Below, piece after piece: positions 46,611-56,820 of a DNA stretch of 64,000 nucleotides. Where the stretch lies: assembly GCA_963691655.1 (NCBI GenBank), contig OY829326.1, positions 98,455,340 to 98,519,339 of the forward strand, in the 5' to 3' direction. Within the stretch, counting starts at the first letter, position 1; every line of letters starts with the position of its first letter. A program made the position numbers and the translations under genes. Under the pieces are notes generated by a model. It had not been told where the DNA came from, searched no databases, and saw only the letters and a program-made list of their open reading frames with translations. This stretch comes from Toxonevra muliebris. Taxonomy: Eukaryota; Arthropoda; Insecta; Diptera; Pallopteridae.

Positions 46611-46745
46611 TAATCACCTGTTATATTTAGAATATTTTGTCCAACCCGTTATCAGCAAATTTTTATTCAATCTTTAGGAAAAAGAAAAAATTCAAAACAT
46701 CCAAAATCCAACCGATTCTTTTAAAAAAGAAAAATTTGGGAAGTT
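46611..46745 (+). repeat. repeat shared with 37377-37505
   Basis: TAATCACCTGTTATATTTAG and AATATTTTGTCCAACCCGTT, then a collinear A/T-rich stretch, match the copy inside the hAT element. Confidence 0.55.
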
Positions 46746-49382
46746 TTTGGTGGATCTCTTTCGTATAGCAACTAATACTCAGTAACGCCAAACTTTGTGC
46801 AACTTTGAGCCCTAGGTGTTTTTAAAGTTGATTTGGTTAAAATAAACAGTTTCTTCCTCAACATGATACATTTATCAAATCGATTTATTCAAAATGCGTC
46901 GATATAATTCACAAGAAATGCGAACGTGATTTGGAGCATCTTCTTTGCAAAATTTTAATAACATTCAACTCGTTTATTTTGTTTTTTGCTTCCTTTTTTT
47001 TTTTTTTGCATGTTTGTTTATCAAATTTAAATTGCGTTGTGGCTGTGTTTTAACAATGAATTTTTGCTGAAAATCATGGTCTAAAATTTCAAGCTCACAC
47101 GCGAAAACAAAAAGGATAAATAAAACTTTATGATGATATGATGACATCACGTGCTTGTTGTCAAATTCTCTTCATTTGTGATTAATGAATGTTTCATCTG
47201 CGTCATGCACTCGTATGAATAACTTCAAATCAAAAGTTCTATGACCGATCAAATGATAAATAAATAGTGGAGATACTTTCTATTTCTCTTCAAAATTAAT
47301 AAACTAACTAGATTCAAATGTATATTCTGACAGAAACTAAACCAGTATTAATTGCATACAATAATATTACAAATTTCTTTAGTGATAATGATGAAAATGA
47401 CAATGGCAATCATGATGAGCATAATAATGATGTTGGTGTTGCTTGATGATGCTTGTTAGTTGATGCTGTTCATGTTAGATATTTGTTTCCATTTAAACAT
47501 TAATTGCTTTTGATACATTTGGTTTAGTATTATGATAATTATTAGATTCGTACAATTTTTTATTGTTGTTGTTAATTGTGCATTTGCACCAGTGAAGTGC
47601 TGTGAAGCGGGAGGAAAGAAAGTGTGGAAGTGAATTCAAGGTCTTCGACTGGTTTAAATTACAATTCTGCAGCACAATCTAGTTATAAACATCTATAAAC
47701 AATTGCAAATACAATGAGGATTTGATTGCGCGTTCAATTTTTATACACACACACACACACACACATGTTCACATACAGTGTGATAATTATAAATGGTAAC
47801 AAATTCTTCAAGTTCAAATAATTATTTAAAATTAATGTTAATTAAAAAGTAATGCGATACGATTTGGTATGCATACATATTGGCCGCACTGTAAATATTT
47901 ATGCATGATATTTGATATTATTTGTTATGATTTAATTATGGACTGTGCACTGAATTAATTAAAATTTACATATTGAATATAACAGTGCAGTAATTGCAAT
48001 TATCTTTAATAGTTTACTAGATATTATTAAATACTTATTGTATAATATTGTGTTATAATTATTTTTTTTTTTAATTATGCAATTAATTTAAATTTGCAAT
48101 CACTTTCATTTCAAGATTTCAAGAATAGGGAGTGTTGAGTGTTTCAAAGCTCATAAACTGCAAATTTTTTATTTTACTCAACTTTAATTTTATGAATTAA
48201 AACAGTTTTTGCATTTTGTTTTTCATTCATAAATGAAAATAAATTTATTCATTAAGAATTTTTAATTAAATAAAAAAAATTAACAACAAATTTATAAAAT
48301 AAAATGAATAATTATTTATTTTTCTTCTTTGGATATAAAAAATTTGCATATATGTTAACAAAAATAAAACTGTTAACTTTGACTGACAGTTTACGGATGC
48401 GATGCGATTGTGAGCGTGTGTCACAGAGACGCTGATAAATTATTCATATTTTTTGCTTTTAGCCCACAAAGGCAATTTACGTAAGCATTAAGCATTTACT
48501 GTGAAATATTGTTTTTCTTTTTTTTTTTCATAATTTGATAAATTTGTTTTTTCTTCGCAAATTGTTTTTTTTTAATTAAACAGCCTCATTGTGTACGCGA
48601 GTACCAGTTTAAGTAGGTACTCTACTTCCCTGTCTCTGCCTTCTGCGTTCCACCCACTCTATTATAAAATGTATAGAGTTTCGAACGCAAGTGGAAATCT
48701 CAATTGGTTTTGTTTGCGCCTCAATTGACGCATGCGTCGCTTTTTTGTTTTTTTGTTTTTTGTATTGAAGTTTTTAATAAGAATTTCATTAAAAATTTTA
48801 AAAATGAAAATAATGAAAAAATTTACCGAAAAAAAGAACATTTGTTTAAAGTCCACAGAAAAGAAAAACGTAAATAAATAAACACGCACTTGAAAGATTG
48901 CACGATTTCTTTTTTTAACCCATTAAGGCTTTCGGTTTCTGCCTGTGGCATCAACTAATCAACTGTATAGATCTGAGTTTTGGGGAATATTTCACGATCT
49001 CTTAATTAACGTACAATCTAAGAAAAAATATGTAAAAAACCTAACATCAAATCATGCAAAATATTTTTAATAGTGTGAGGACTATCTTAGTAAATTGAGA
49101 AACATGTTTTACCCACGTGTTTTTGACCCTACTTTTATGTTAAAATGACTCCTAAGATATCTCTAATTGATTTTAACCATATTCTGATCGTTTATCTTGA
49201 GCTGCAGCCAACTTTCCTTGCATGTCTTTTCGTTCTTATATTTCTGTGTACTCTGAAAAAACTCGAAACAAAAAATCGGATACAATTTGAGCCTACTGAA
49301 ATATATTATCCTATTAGGATTTGCTCAACAAAATCAATATAGAGCCGTTCTAGATAAAAGGAGGAAATTAAGTAAAGATTTG
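46746..49382. other. AT-rich non-coding DNA
   Basis: GATGATG/GATGCTT patches at 47395-47470 and an (AC)n run at 47745-47764 are simple repeats. TTATAAAATGTATAGAG at 48661-48677 could be a TATA-type core promoter but has no leader or ORF to support it. No gene is seen. Confidence 0.4.
47745..47764. repeat. (AC)n microsatellite
   Basis: About ten uninterrupted AC units. Confidence 0.9.
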
Positions 49383-49530
49383 TAAGGGAATGTTGTCTAG
49401 GTTGGAACACTGTCTAGGTCGGAACAAAGTTTTTTCCCCCTTTTTTCGCACTAATGCCATCTATTTATGTATTCAAAATTGATTGCCGCGATGACAACAT
49501 CCTTTTTATATCACTTAGAGTTCAGAGTGT

Positions 49531-50498
49531 GAACAGTACAGGGCCGTAGCCAGAAATTTTTTTCGGGGGGGTTTTTATTTGAAGAATAAAATTGAAATTT
49601 TATTGTTGTAAAAATTTTCCGATTTTTTTTAATCTTAACCTCAAAAAAATGGCCAAAAGTGATAAAAAATTCACAGAATAATCAAACTAAATTTTTTCGA
49701 ATAAATATTATTCAATGTGCATTCTAATACATTTTTTTTTATCGTGAGGGACATAATATCATTAACTCATTGACTTCCCTCTACTGATGCTGTACGCAAC
49801 CTCAAAAAAATTATCAAAAATAGTAGAAGCTCATTTTTTTCAAATGATCATATATGGGAATTTGAGCCATTATCAATGATAAGGAACCCGGATGAGGTTG
49901 GCTTATATTCCATAAATTCGTGAAGTCACAGCATTGAAAGAGATCTTTTGTGGTGCTCTAAAAATTAATTATATTTTAAGATTGCCTCCTAAAACTGCAT
50001 GGGTTTTGCTAATAAGATGGAGTTTTTGCGAAAGAATTTTTCACGTTGAACACGAATCTAAGGTCAAAAACTTCTCATCACGTCACGTTTTAGGAAAAAA
50101 TGGGGTTCAAGCAAGTCTAATTTTACAAGGATTCGATAATTTTTTTCTATTTTTATTAATTTTTAAACTTTTCCAACTGATTTAGGACGAAACTTTAAAT
50201 CAAAAACAGTTACTGACCTGGAAAAACTATGAATGCAGGAGTGCTCAGTGTCACCTTCTCTTTTTAAATCCGTAGTCAAACTTCATGTCGAAGATAACAA
50301 ATCGGATTTGATCGCATAGTGTAAATAAATTTATTTTTCATATTTGACTTTTTGAAAAAAAAAACCGATGGAAGTAAAAAATATCGTTAAATAGATTTTA
50401 TTTTGACTTTTTTCCATCCATTGGCAGTTAATCCCCGGGGGTTCTGACCCGGGGGGGGGGCCGGGTCAGAACCCCCAAAATACGGCCTTGGAACAGTA
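49531..50498. mobile_element. nested hAT-like element with 8-bp TSD GAACAGTA
   Basis: The element 49539-50490 begins CAGGGCCGTAGCCAG and ends in CAAAATACGGCCTTG, so the TIR is CA.GGCCGTA plus a few bases. GAACAGTA flanks both sides (49531-49538 and 50491-50498). CAGGGCCGTAGCCAG...GGGGGG ends are widespread in insects, and eight-base duplications indicate hAT. An 83-codon plus-strand frame at 49934-50185 is the only candidate coding piece, and I do not recognise it. Confidence 0.8.
50437..50476. repeat. perfect GC-rich hairpin with G8 loop
   Basis: GGGGGTTCTGACCCGG at 50437-50452 is exactly complementary to CCGGGTCAGAACCCCC at 50461-50476, leaving a loop of eight G. It lies 14 bases inside the right end of the hAT-like element. 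It may help pair the ends, or be a product of hairpin repair. Confidence 0.85.
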
Positions 50499-50906
50499 TA
50501 AACGTGACACGAAACCGAATGGTCAAATATCGAAAGAAAATGAATTCACAGTGCCAAACAAAGTGCATAATTGCATGTTTTTATTTGATAAATTTCATTT
50601 TTTTATTTGACAAAATAGCCTTTTTCTTCATTTGCAAGTTTTTTTACAAACATTTTCCACCATATTTTATTGATTTTCCACTCATTTTTCAGACCAAGAC
50701 TGCATATTCTAACCTTCGCTACAATTTTTTTTTCAAATGTCCATAACTCTTAAACTACTGATCTAATCATTTTATAGTTTTCAGCAAGATCTTTCCAATT
50801 TTTGCAAGATTTTTCCAACTATATACGACATTAAGCGAAATTCGGTTTACAACGGAAGTTATGAACAAAAGTCAAAAGGTTTTCCAGCCTAGATGACATT
50901 CCCCTA

Positions 50907-51571
50907 CTAATTTGAGTCCCTCTTTTGATATGGCACAATAAATATCTCAAAGCCACCAGCTCAATAAATTTAAAGTATTTCAACAATTTTTACAATGTTT
51001 ATTTACATTTATTTTTTATGTATTTGCATTAAAAATAACTTCTTTCGTTATTCTTTTATTTTGCATGACAAATCCAGACAGAATATTTAAAGTTTAAGTC
51101 CAAGCAAAACCCCATGAACTCAAACCAATATCAATAATAATAAAAACATGCATGTTACAATAATAACATTTCGGGATACATAATTTGCAACCCTCCAACA
51201 GATTAATTCAGTTGTAACAGTTTTTAAATATTTGGCGGGTTCCGGTGTGTATTTTTTTTCTTGCAAATATGTGTCTTAAAACTGAAAAATATGGATTTAT
51301 TGGATTCATGCTTGCTCCTCAGACGAAGTCAAAAAAAGATAAACCAAACAATACAACAGGAAGATAACAGCGTCGGAATTGAAAACAGTAAGGACTAAGC
51401 GAAGCTTTGTGAAGAACGGCAGAATGATAAGCCAAACACATGGGTCAAAGCTCGAAGGAGCTAAAAGCCCTTCCTAAAAATCATGCACTGGAAGTTTGAG
51501 TCAGTGAAGTTGGGGGGAATTTGGTTAGTTTATAAAAAAAAGACAGATACTTAATAGAAAGATAAAAGGTC
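50907..51571. other. non-coding spacer
   Basis: The part 51300-51540 has more balanced composition than its neighbours but shows no recognisable frame. Confidence 0.35.
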
Positions 51572-51643
51572 AAGCCCTTAGGAATCGAATCCGGGTCCAA
51601 GAGATGATAGCCGGGCACACTGCTACTAAACTACCAATAAGCG
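51572..51643 (-). repeat. tRNA-like (SINE head?) sequence
   Basis: Minus strand: TGGTAGTTTAGTAGCAGTGTG (A-box region), GCTATCATCT in the anticodon-arm position, and GGATTCGATTCC (B box, 1 mismatch to GGTTCGATTCC). Length and spacing fit a tRNA, but the acceptor stem pairs poorly. It is probably a tRNA-derived SINE head. Confidence 0.45.
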
Positions 51644-51654
51644 ATTGGATCTAG

Positions 51655-51963
51655 CAGACGGAAACTGAAACAATTCGCAAGCATGGCGAATTGAATGACC
51701 ACATTACGCAACTGCTTAGTGGCCATGGGTGCTTCAAGCAGTACCCGTTTTGCCCAAGATGCCCAGAGGAATGGCAGAACGCGCAGCATATACTTTTTAA
51801 ATGCCCGCGTTTCAACAAGGACAGAGATGAGCTAGAGAAAGCCTTTGGAGAACCCCCTACGGAAAGGAATCTGACGACACCGATGTGTAACACAGTGGAA
51901 AAATGGAATGCAGCATGCAAGGTTGCTTCAGATATGATGACCACAATGTATAATGTGGCATAG
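51655..51963 (+). pseudogene. R1-like non-LTR ORF2 C-terminal fragment
   Basis: The frame encodes ELNDHITQLLSGHGCFKQY, then CPRCPEEWQNAQHILFKCPR, and ends TMYNVA. The block L(T/S)GHGCF...Y...C..C...EH..F.CPR is characteristic of the ORF2 end in R1-type elements. The CCHC spacing C-x2-C-x9-H-x4-C is intact. Only this ~100-residue piece survives. It sits between two tRNA-like cassettes in opposite orientation. Confidence 0.75.
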
Positions 51964-52018
51964 TGGTTAGTGTGCTGAGTTGCTATTCGGGATGCTCGGG
52001 CTTAATACTCGGGATGGT
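51953..52018 (+). repeat. tRNA-like (SINE head?) sequence
   Basis: Plus strand: GTGGCATAGTGGTTAGTGTG is a good A-box region. GGGCTTAATACTCGGG occupies the B-box and T-arm position but is degenerate. It overlaps the last codons of the R1-like fragment by about 11 bases, so the SINE-like unit begins inside or exactly at the retroelement end. Confidence 0.45.
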
Positions 52019-52356
52019 CAAAAAAATAAAATTAGAAAATACAATTTTTTATACACTGCACCATGCCTTAACTGGCAATAGCAAATCTCCAAAAGTAAAA
52101 ATTTCCTAAGGAAATTCATCTATTGAACTCGGTTCCACTCATTCGTGTACAAATATAGTTCGCAGACATGAATGGGATCTATGTTCTCAATTGCTCCTCT
52201 TACCTGCATGTGATACATAAAGTAAGCTGCTGTATCAAAAGGTGAGGTAATAAACTCCCATGGGAAGTATGAACAGGGCTAGATAAATAGATAGATTTTA
52301 ATAGGTATTGCGACCAAATGTATTTAGTGGGTACAGCCCACAGTATATGCTTATTA
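52019..52356. other. non-coding spacer, includes 3' part of the next element
   Basis: The segment just left of 52357 would be the 3' untranslated region of the minus-strand retroelement. Nothing else is seen. Confidence 0.35.
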
Positions 52357-52640
52357 TCAGCTGTTAGTTAAGGCAATACCACTGAGAAATCTCAGTAAGG
52401 CTTTCGGCTTTGTGGTATAGCCCAAACTGTCCGGCCAGTAGTGTCCCAGATATCTCTCCCTCCTGCAAGTGAGTGCCTCGCAGTGTAGAAGTATTTGCTC
52501 TGGTGTTTCAACTTCCTCCTGAGAAAATCTGAGGGTATTGTCCTGCACAATGCGGAGACTTTTCATGTAAACTCCGAGTATACAATGCCCTCAAAGAAAT
52601 ACCGTGACAGTAATGAGTTGGTGTTTGCTTAGCTTTAGAC
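52357..52640 (-). pseudogene. ORF2 C-terminal fragment of a non-LTR retrotransposon
   Basis: The minus-strand frame gives VYMKSLRIVQDNTLRF, then EEVETPEQILLHCEALTCRR, RERYLGHYWPDSLG and ALLRFLSGI before a stop at 52357-52359. Upstream, GHCILG is readable after a stop. The first cysteine pair (CRFC in the consensus) has become LRFS, so the zinc-knuckle is damaged. It belongs to the same broad group as the fragments at 8655-8918 and 13886-14266. Confidence 0.7.
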
Positions 52641-52684
52641 ATAGAATTGCTCTTTTTAAAGACTCTAATTAGCAATTTTGATTG

Positions 52685-52740
52685 CATAAGTGCAGGGATT
52701 TGAACCCAGTAGGTTGACCTACCAGTTTTTTCGTCCCTCC
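52685..52740 (-). repeat. tRNA-like T-arm relic
   Basis: Minus strand GGGTTCAAATCCC is a T-arm/B-box-like sequence preceded by CTGGTAGGTCAACC. The 5' half is not recognisable. Confidence 0.3.
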
Positions 52741-53058
52741 TTAACCCTCTCAGGAGAATGTGTACTTCCTGTGGTAGGAAAGGGAGCTTTAAAATACTCC
52801 GACTTAAACAAAATGTTTTTCCATCGACAGAGGAAGGTTCTATTCACATAAGAAATTTGTTTTTCTCACAACTTTTTATTATTTACTATTTTTAACAATT
52901 TTTTGAAATTGGCGACAAAAAAAAAGAGAGCACAAAAAAAAGTAAGGTTGTCCCATAAAAGTCACAGTAGTTTCGACGGTTATGCTTCAATTGTAACAAA
53001 ATAAATTCCAAACAATAAAAGAAAAAAAATAAAACAAAAACGTCAATACTAAAATTGT
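52741..53058. other. non-coding spacer
   Basis: Nothing is recognised. Confidence 0.4.
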
Positions 53059-53480
53059 TTAGTTAGCATTTAAATCAAAGTCAGGAAAAACTTTCAAATT
53101 CATGTATACATATGTGTACGAAAAATCGGAGAGGGTAAATTTATCTTTTATAGTAATGAATCCTTTACCTAGAAAGGGTTCAGGACCGATGTAATTCTTG
53201 GCTACCTCATTTCTATATAAATCTGTATGTCCAGAGACCCAGAATCTGGTTACTTTATTTGTCTCCACTAAGTCATTTAATACCTCCAGGCATTCCAAAC
53301 TAGCTTTGATGTTATTTCAAAGGAGTCTAGTGCTCTGATTGCAGCTTGACTATCTGAGTACATTAAAATATCCTAGCCTTTACACTTATGCTCGAGGTTG
53401 AATTGTGCGCACAGCCTTATGGTGAGAATCTTTGCTTGGAAAATGCTAGGAGTCTTCCCTATAGCCTCAGGCCAGGGCTA
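53059..53480 (-). pseudogene. RNase H relic of a non-LTR retrotransposon
   Basis: Minus strand, in order: IFQAKILTIRLCAQFNLE (glutamate helix, normally VFQAEV), ILMYSDSQAAIRALDSFE (DS helix), SKLVWNAW, and after a frameshift LNDLVETNKVTRFWVSGHTD then LYRNEVAK (normally WVPGHTGI.GNE.AD). The catalytic order is conserved but stops and frameshifts intervene, and the glutamate position reads lysine. It lies in the same orientation as the fragment at 52357-52640 and may be the same insertion, separated by decay. Confidence 0.7.
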
Positions 53481-53754
53481 AGAGAGAGACAATTTTCGCA
53501 ATAAACCATTTGAAGGCTCTCCAAAACTCGTTCGCGATAACATTCCTATAATTAGCTGGGGCACCAAAAGGCATATGTCTCATAGATAGGGGGTGGCCAA
53601 GTTTAATAGCGATACTGACCATTTTTTGCGTGGAGTTCATATCCTTAGGCTTGTAACCTAAATTTGCGAAAGGTAATGGCAAAGTATGGTGCTCATCACC
53701 GATACTTTTATAAAGTTTTATAAAGATTTTATAAACGTGTCCGAGGGTCGACAT
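53467..53754 (-). CDS. unrecognised 95-codon open frame, possible retroelement piece
   Basis: The minus-strand frame reads MSTLGHVYKIFIKLYKSIGD and later PLSMRHMPFGAPANYRNVI and ANEFWRAFKWFIAK. Composition is protein-like rather than AT-driven, with balanced Gly, Pro, Trp and charged residues. I do not recognise the family. It lies directly upstream of the RNase H relic on the same strand, so it may be a diverged linker of that retroelement, or an unrelated gene fragment. No splice sites or promoter were seen. Confidence 0.3.
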   Translation of the reverse strand: MSTLGHVYKIFIKLYKSIGDEHHTLPLPFANLGYKPKDMNSTQKMVSIAIKLGHPLSMRHMPFGAPANYRNVIANEFWRAFKWFIAKIVSLLALA

Positions 53755-54239
53755 TCTAGGAAAAAATTACAAGTTTTCTTCATTAAATGCCTAAGGTCTG
53801 TTGACAAGGAAAACTATTGTACCAATACGGGGTTAGGGGATAAATCCAAATAGCTCTCAATTGTGACCGAAATAAAATGAAGAAACTGGAGCTAAATTGG
53901 TCATACTCTCTTTAAGCCTCTTAATGAGGTCTGTGCACGAGCACTAGAATGGAAGCCTTAGGTCAGCAGAAAATGGGAAGAGCCTAGGTGTATCTGCAAA
54001 AAACTAGGTACTTGAGAAGGAAGACAGACCAAACAACGGTGGACAGGGGTAAAAGTGTATGAGAAAAAGTAGGTTCACATGCGGATCCTAAACCTTTGAG
54101 TTATATTGAAGCTATAAAAGGTGTGCCATCGGTTGGTTTTTTTTTAATTGTTGTAAAGTAAATATTTGTTTTTAAAGTTTATAGGTGTATTGAAAAGAGT
54201 AAACCTTGCGGTTAGTAATGGAATATAATTTCGTTTTAA
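53755..54239. other. non-coding spacer
   Basis: No feature is supported. The composition suggests more decayed transposon sequence. Confidence 0.35.
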
Positions 54240-54436
54240 TTGGCTCCCTCTGCTGACTTGGCAATGATCTATTCTGCCAATCTAATTTTCCAGTACATTT
54301 TCCGATAGTTTGAGACTATGCCTGAATCGTTTTTGGATTACCAGAGGAGCAACGATTTTTAACCGGCACCTTGTAAAAATATTTCAACGGCGTCAAATCG
54401 TAGCTCCGCGGAGGCCAAGTAACATCACCAAACCAT
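54240..54436 (-). pseudogene. mariner-type transposase C-terminal relic
   Basis: On the minus strand, DVTWPPRSYDLTPLKYF is the mariner block WPPRS.DL.P.DYFLW, whose aspartate in DLTP is the third catalytic residue. It continues NRCSSGNPKTIQA (normally Y...P.TI.EL). After a stop, LDWQNRSLPSQQRE resembles the W..R...C....G end. The upstream part is absent, TIRs were not identified, and there is at least one stop. Confidence 0.65.
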
Positions 54437-54909
54437 ATTTATATTCAGATATTGGAATCAAAGTTTAGCACTTGTTTATATTATATATTATCTATAGCTT
54501 CAAATATTTTTTCGATCCGAATTATCCGGATGGTCCGAAATATACTGAAAACCAACTGAAGCTAAAGAAATTTTTTATAAAACGTGCAAATTCTGTTGAG
54601 TTAGACAACATTTTGATAAATTAAAGGACAACTGTCTACACATGAAATGGGCGGATTTATTTTGTGAAATGAGAATGAAACTTCAGCATCAAATAACCAC
54701 CTGATCACATTAGCTAAAATCACCAAAGATAATAGTGAAAAACTGGAAGCGAAAAATTATTTTTCTCTATCGTTGATGATGCTTTGCTTGTGAACAGTTC
54801 CTGCTTTGTCTAAATATCCGCATATGACCGTATTTATTAAGGTAGCTCGAATTTAAAATCTCAGTAGGTAATATCGCTGTGTAAAGTATGAGCAAATAAA
54901 CAAATATAA
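54437..54909. other. non-coding spacer
   Basis: Nothing is recognised. Possible remains of the mariner element body cannot be told apart from background. Confidence 0.35.
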
Positions 54910-55476
54910 CAGTGTGAAAAAAAAAAATTGTAGGCACTTTTATGAAGACAAAAATTGTAGGTCTAGTAATGCTAAGAAAAATGGTATGACGGAAATTTCC
55001 CATACACCCCCAAAATCTCGTTTTATGGTCAAAAACCCCTTTTTGGATAGGTTCATGTGAACAATCGCTCATAACTTTGCTAATTTTTATCCGATTTACA
55101 ATTTTAGTTCTTAATTTGAAAGGGAAAAAATAGTCCTTTCTGACCATGTTTATTTTCATGAATTGAAAACTGACGAGACTGCAGTTGAACGTAGTTGCGA
55201 TTTTTCGATTTTTTAATCATTTTTTCGGCTTGGACGACGTTTTTACGATATTATCCGATCTTGGAGATTTTTTGCGACAAAACACTTTCAAAGTAAATTT
55301 AATGCCGCGATTATGAGCGATTGTTCACACCAACCTACCCAAAAACGGTTTTTTGACCATAAAGCGAGATTTTAAGGGTGTATGGGAAATTTCCGCCATA
55401 CCATTTTTCTTAGCATAACTAGACCTACAATTTATGTTAGATCTCCATAAAAGTGCAAGATCACTGCCACACAGTG
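54910..55476. mobile_element. foldback MITE, ~165-bp arms
   Basis: The left arm (54910-55072) and right arm (55312-55476) share, in inverted order, CACTTTTATG.AGA, AAATTGTAGGTCTAGT, ATGCTAAGAAAAATGGTATG, GGAAATTTCCCATACACCC, ATTTATGGTCAAAAA-type sequence and GTGAACAATCGCTCATAA. Outer ends converge on CAGTGTG beside TA. This explains the 130-codon frame at 54767-55159, which I do not call a gene. Confidence 0.65.
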
Positions 55477-56499
55477 TAATCAACAATCATAGGAATACCA
55501 GATGACGTTTGAAGAAATATTAAATACATAAAATTATTGATTTACTTTGGACTCAATGGTTTACAAAGTAGTACGAAAAATCAATAAACTCATATGAAAC
55601 CTGTTAACATAGAATAAAAGGTTCGAATAGAAAAACGATGGTCATTCCCTTTCTAATTTTCACCCTAAGCAAATAGGGGCTGGCTTCCTTTTAACTATTT
55701 ATTTATGCCTTCATAACCATAAATAGATTTTGTAGGGTTAAGCTCTATTAAATCGTTTAATTAGCATCAATTTTGTATTGGTTAAAAAGGAAAAAACCTG
55801 CGAATTTATGCAGAACGAAAAGCAAAACGAACCAAAAAATTAATAAATAAAAATTATGTTAATAATAAAAAGTTTAACAAGTTTTTAATTAATAAATCAA
55901 ATAAAATGCGCGTTTTAAATACGCAAACTTGACCAATGAATTGGCTCAGTTGGGCGAAAATCATCGCAAACGAAACATCGCACTAATACAGACAGCTAAA
56001 TCCATTCGCTACACATATACATACGTACAAGTATATGAATGTAGGCAGAAAGTGGTTAAGAAGAAGATTTAAACCAGTTAACGAACAAATTTTTAAATTT
56101 TTGAAGGCGTGTTCAACAAAAACAGAAAAAACAAATTTTTTTTTTTCAAAAAATGTAATTATATTATTTCTTTTTTGGATTTTATTCACATACTTTTGAG
56201 TTTTAAAGATTCATCTACTAGAAGATTAAAATATCGTTTCTCGTCTGAGAAAAAGAAAAGCGATAAAAGTTATAATTTTATCTTTTAGCTAAATTTCGCT
56301 AAAAGATAAAATTTGTTAAAATCAACGAGATAAATTTATTATAATTTATGTTTAGTTACATTTTTATTTTATTTAAGTACAAAAGAGTGATTTGTGTTTT
56401 TTATTTGTTTTTGCTTTTGGTTTTGTTTCTGATCGCTCATCTTCAATAAAAACTTCCATGATTGGTTAAAAATTGCCATCAAGAAAAGCATCAACGATT
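55477..56499. other. AT-rich DNA upstream of the putative promoter
   Basis: AAGCGATAAAAGTTATAATTTTATCTTTTAGC and an inverted partner, GCTAAAAGATAAAATT, lie near 56260-56312. No coding feature. Confidence 0.4.
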
Positions 56500-56820
56500 A
56501 AGCCGAACTTTTACGAACTCGCTCACGCACACAGCTAAAATACACTGAAAAGCGGTAGAAATAAACCAGAAAAAAGCTCGCTCGCTCGCTCTTTTTAGCT
56601 ACACTTTCGGCTTATACTCTTACGGCGGTTACTCACGCTCTTACTCTTTTTTGTTGATGTGCTCTTTCGTAGTAATTGCAGGCGTTCTCTCTCTCGCTCT
56701 TTAATTTGGTTCGATATTCAAACAGGATCTTTGAGTATATTACGTTGCGTTTCGTTTTAAGCCAACTTCATTCAACAACAGCTCGCGTACGCGTTCTCAG
56801 TCTCGTTGCTGCTGCTGATA
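56500..56820 (+). promoter_or_regulatory. putative GAGA-rich, TATA-less promoter region
   Basis: CGCTCACGCACACAGC, GCTCGCTCGCTCGCTC (56577-56592) and CTCTCTCTCGCTCT (56687-56700) give reverse-strand GAGAG/GAGCGAG tracts like GAGA-factor sites. Initiator-like TCATTC (56768-56773) and TCAGTC (56797-56802) follow. GC content is clearly higher than in the flanking kilobases, and no TATA box is at the proper distance from either. The layout is that of a fly developmental gene promoter, but the start site is not determined. Confidence 0.4.

Larger units (their letters stand above)
49383..50906. mobile_element. TA-flanked GGGG-type element, host of a nested hAT
   Basis: TA plus AGGGAATGTTGTCTAGG at the left faces a right end that reverse complements to TA plus GGGGAATGTCATCTAGGC, continuing TGGAA. 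Outer bases, TA sites and TIR length match the 5554-7255 and 2859-3479 elements, so the three form one termini class. After removal of the nested insertion and one duplicated octamer the element is about 560 bp and non-coding. Confidence 0.6.

Noticed and set aside
48661..48677. TATA-type promoter (TTATAAAATGTATAGAG)
   Set aside because: In a window this AT-rich such strings arise by chance, and no initiator, leader or coding frame follows on either strand.
51651..51944. 97-codon minus-strand frame
   Set aside because: It is antisense to the R1-like CCHC fragment on the plus strand.
54767..55159. 130-codon minus-strand open frame, the longest in the window
   Set aside because: It overlaps the left arm and centre of a foldback MITE, and its residues mirror A/T-rich repeat sequence. 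No family similarity.
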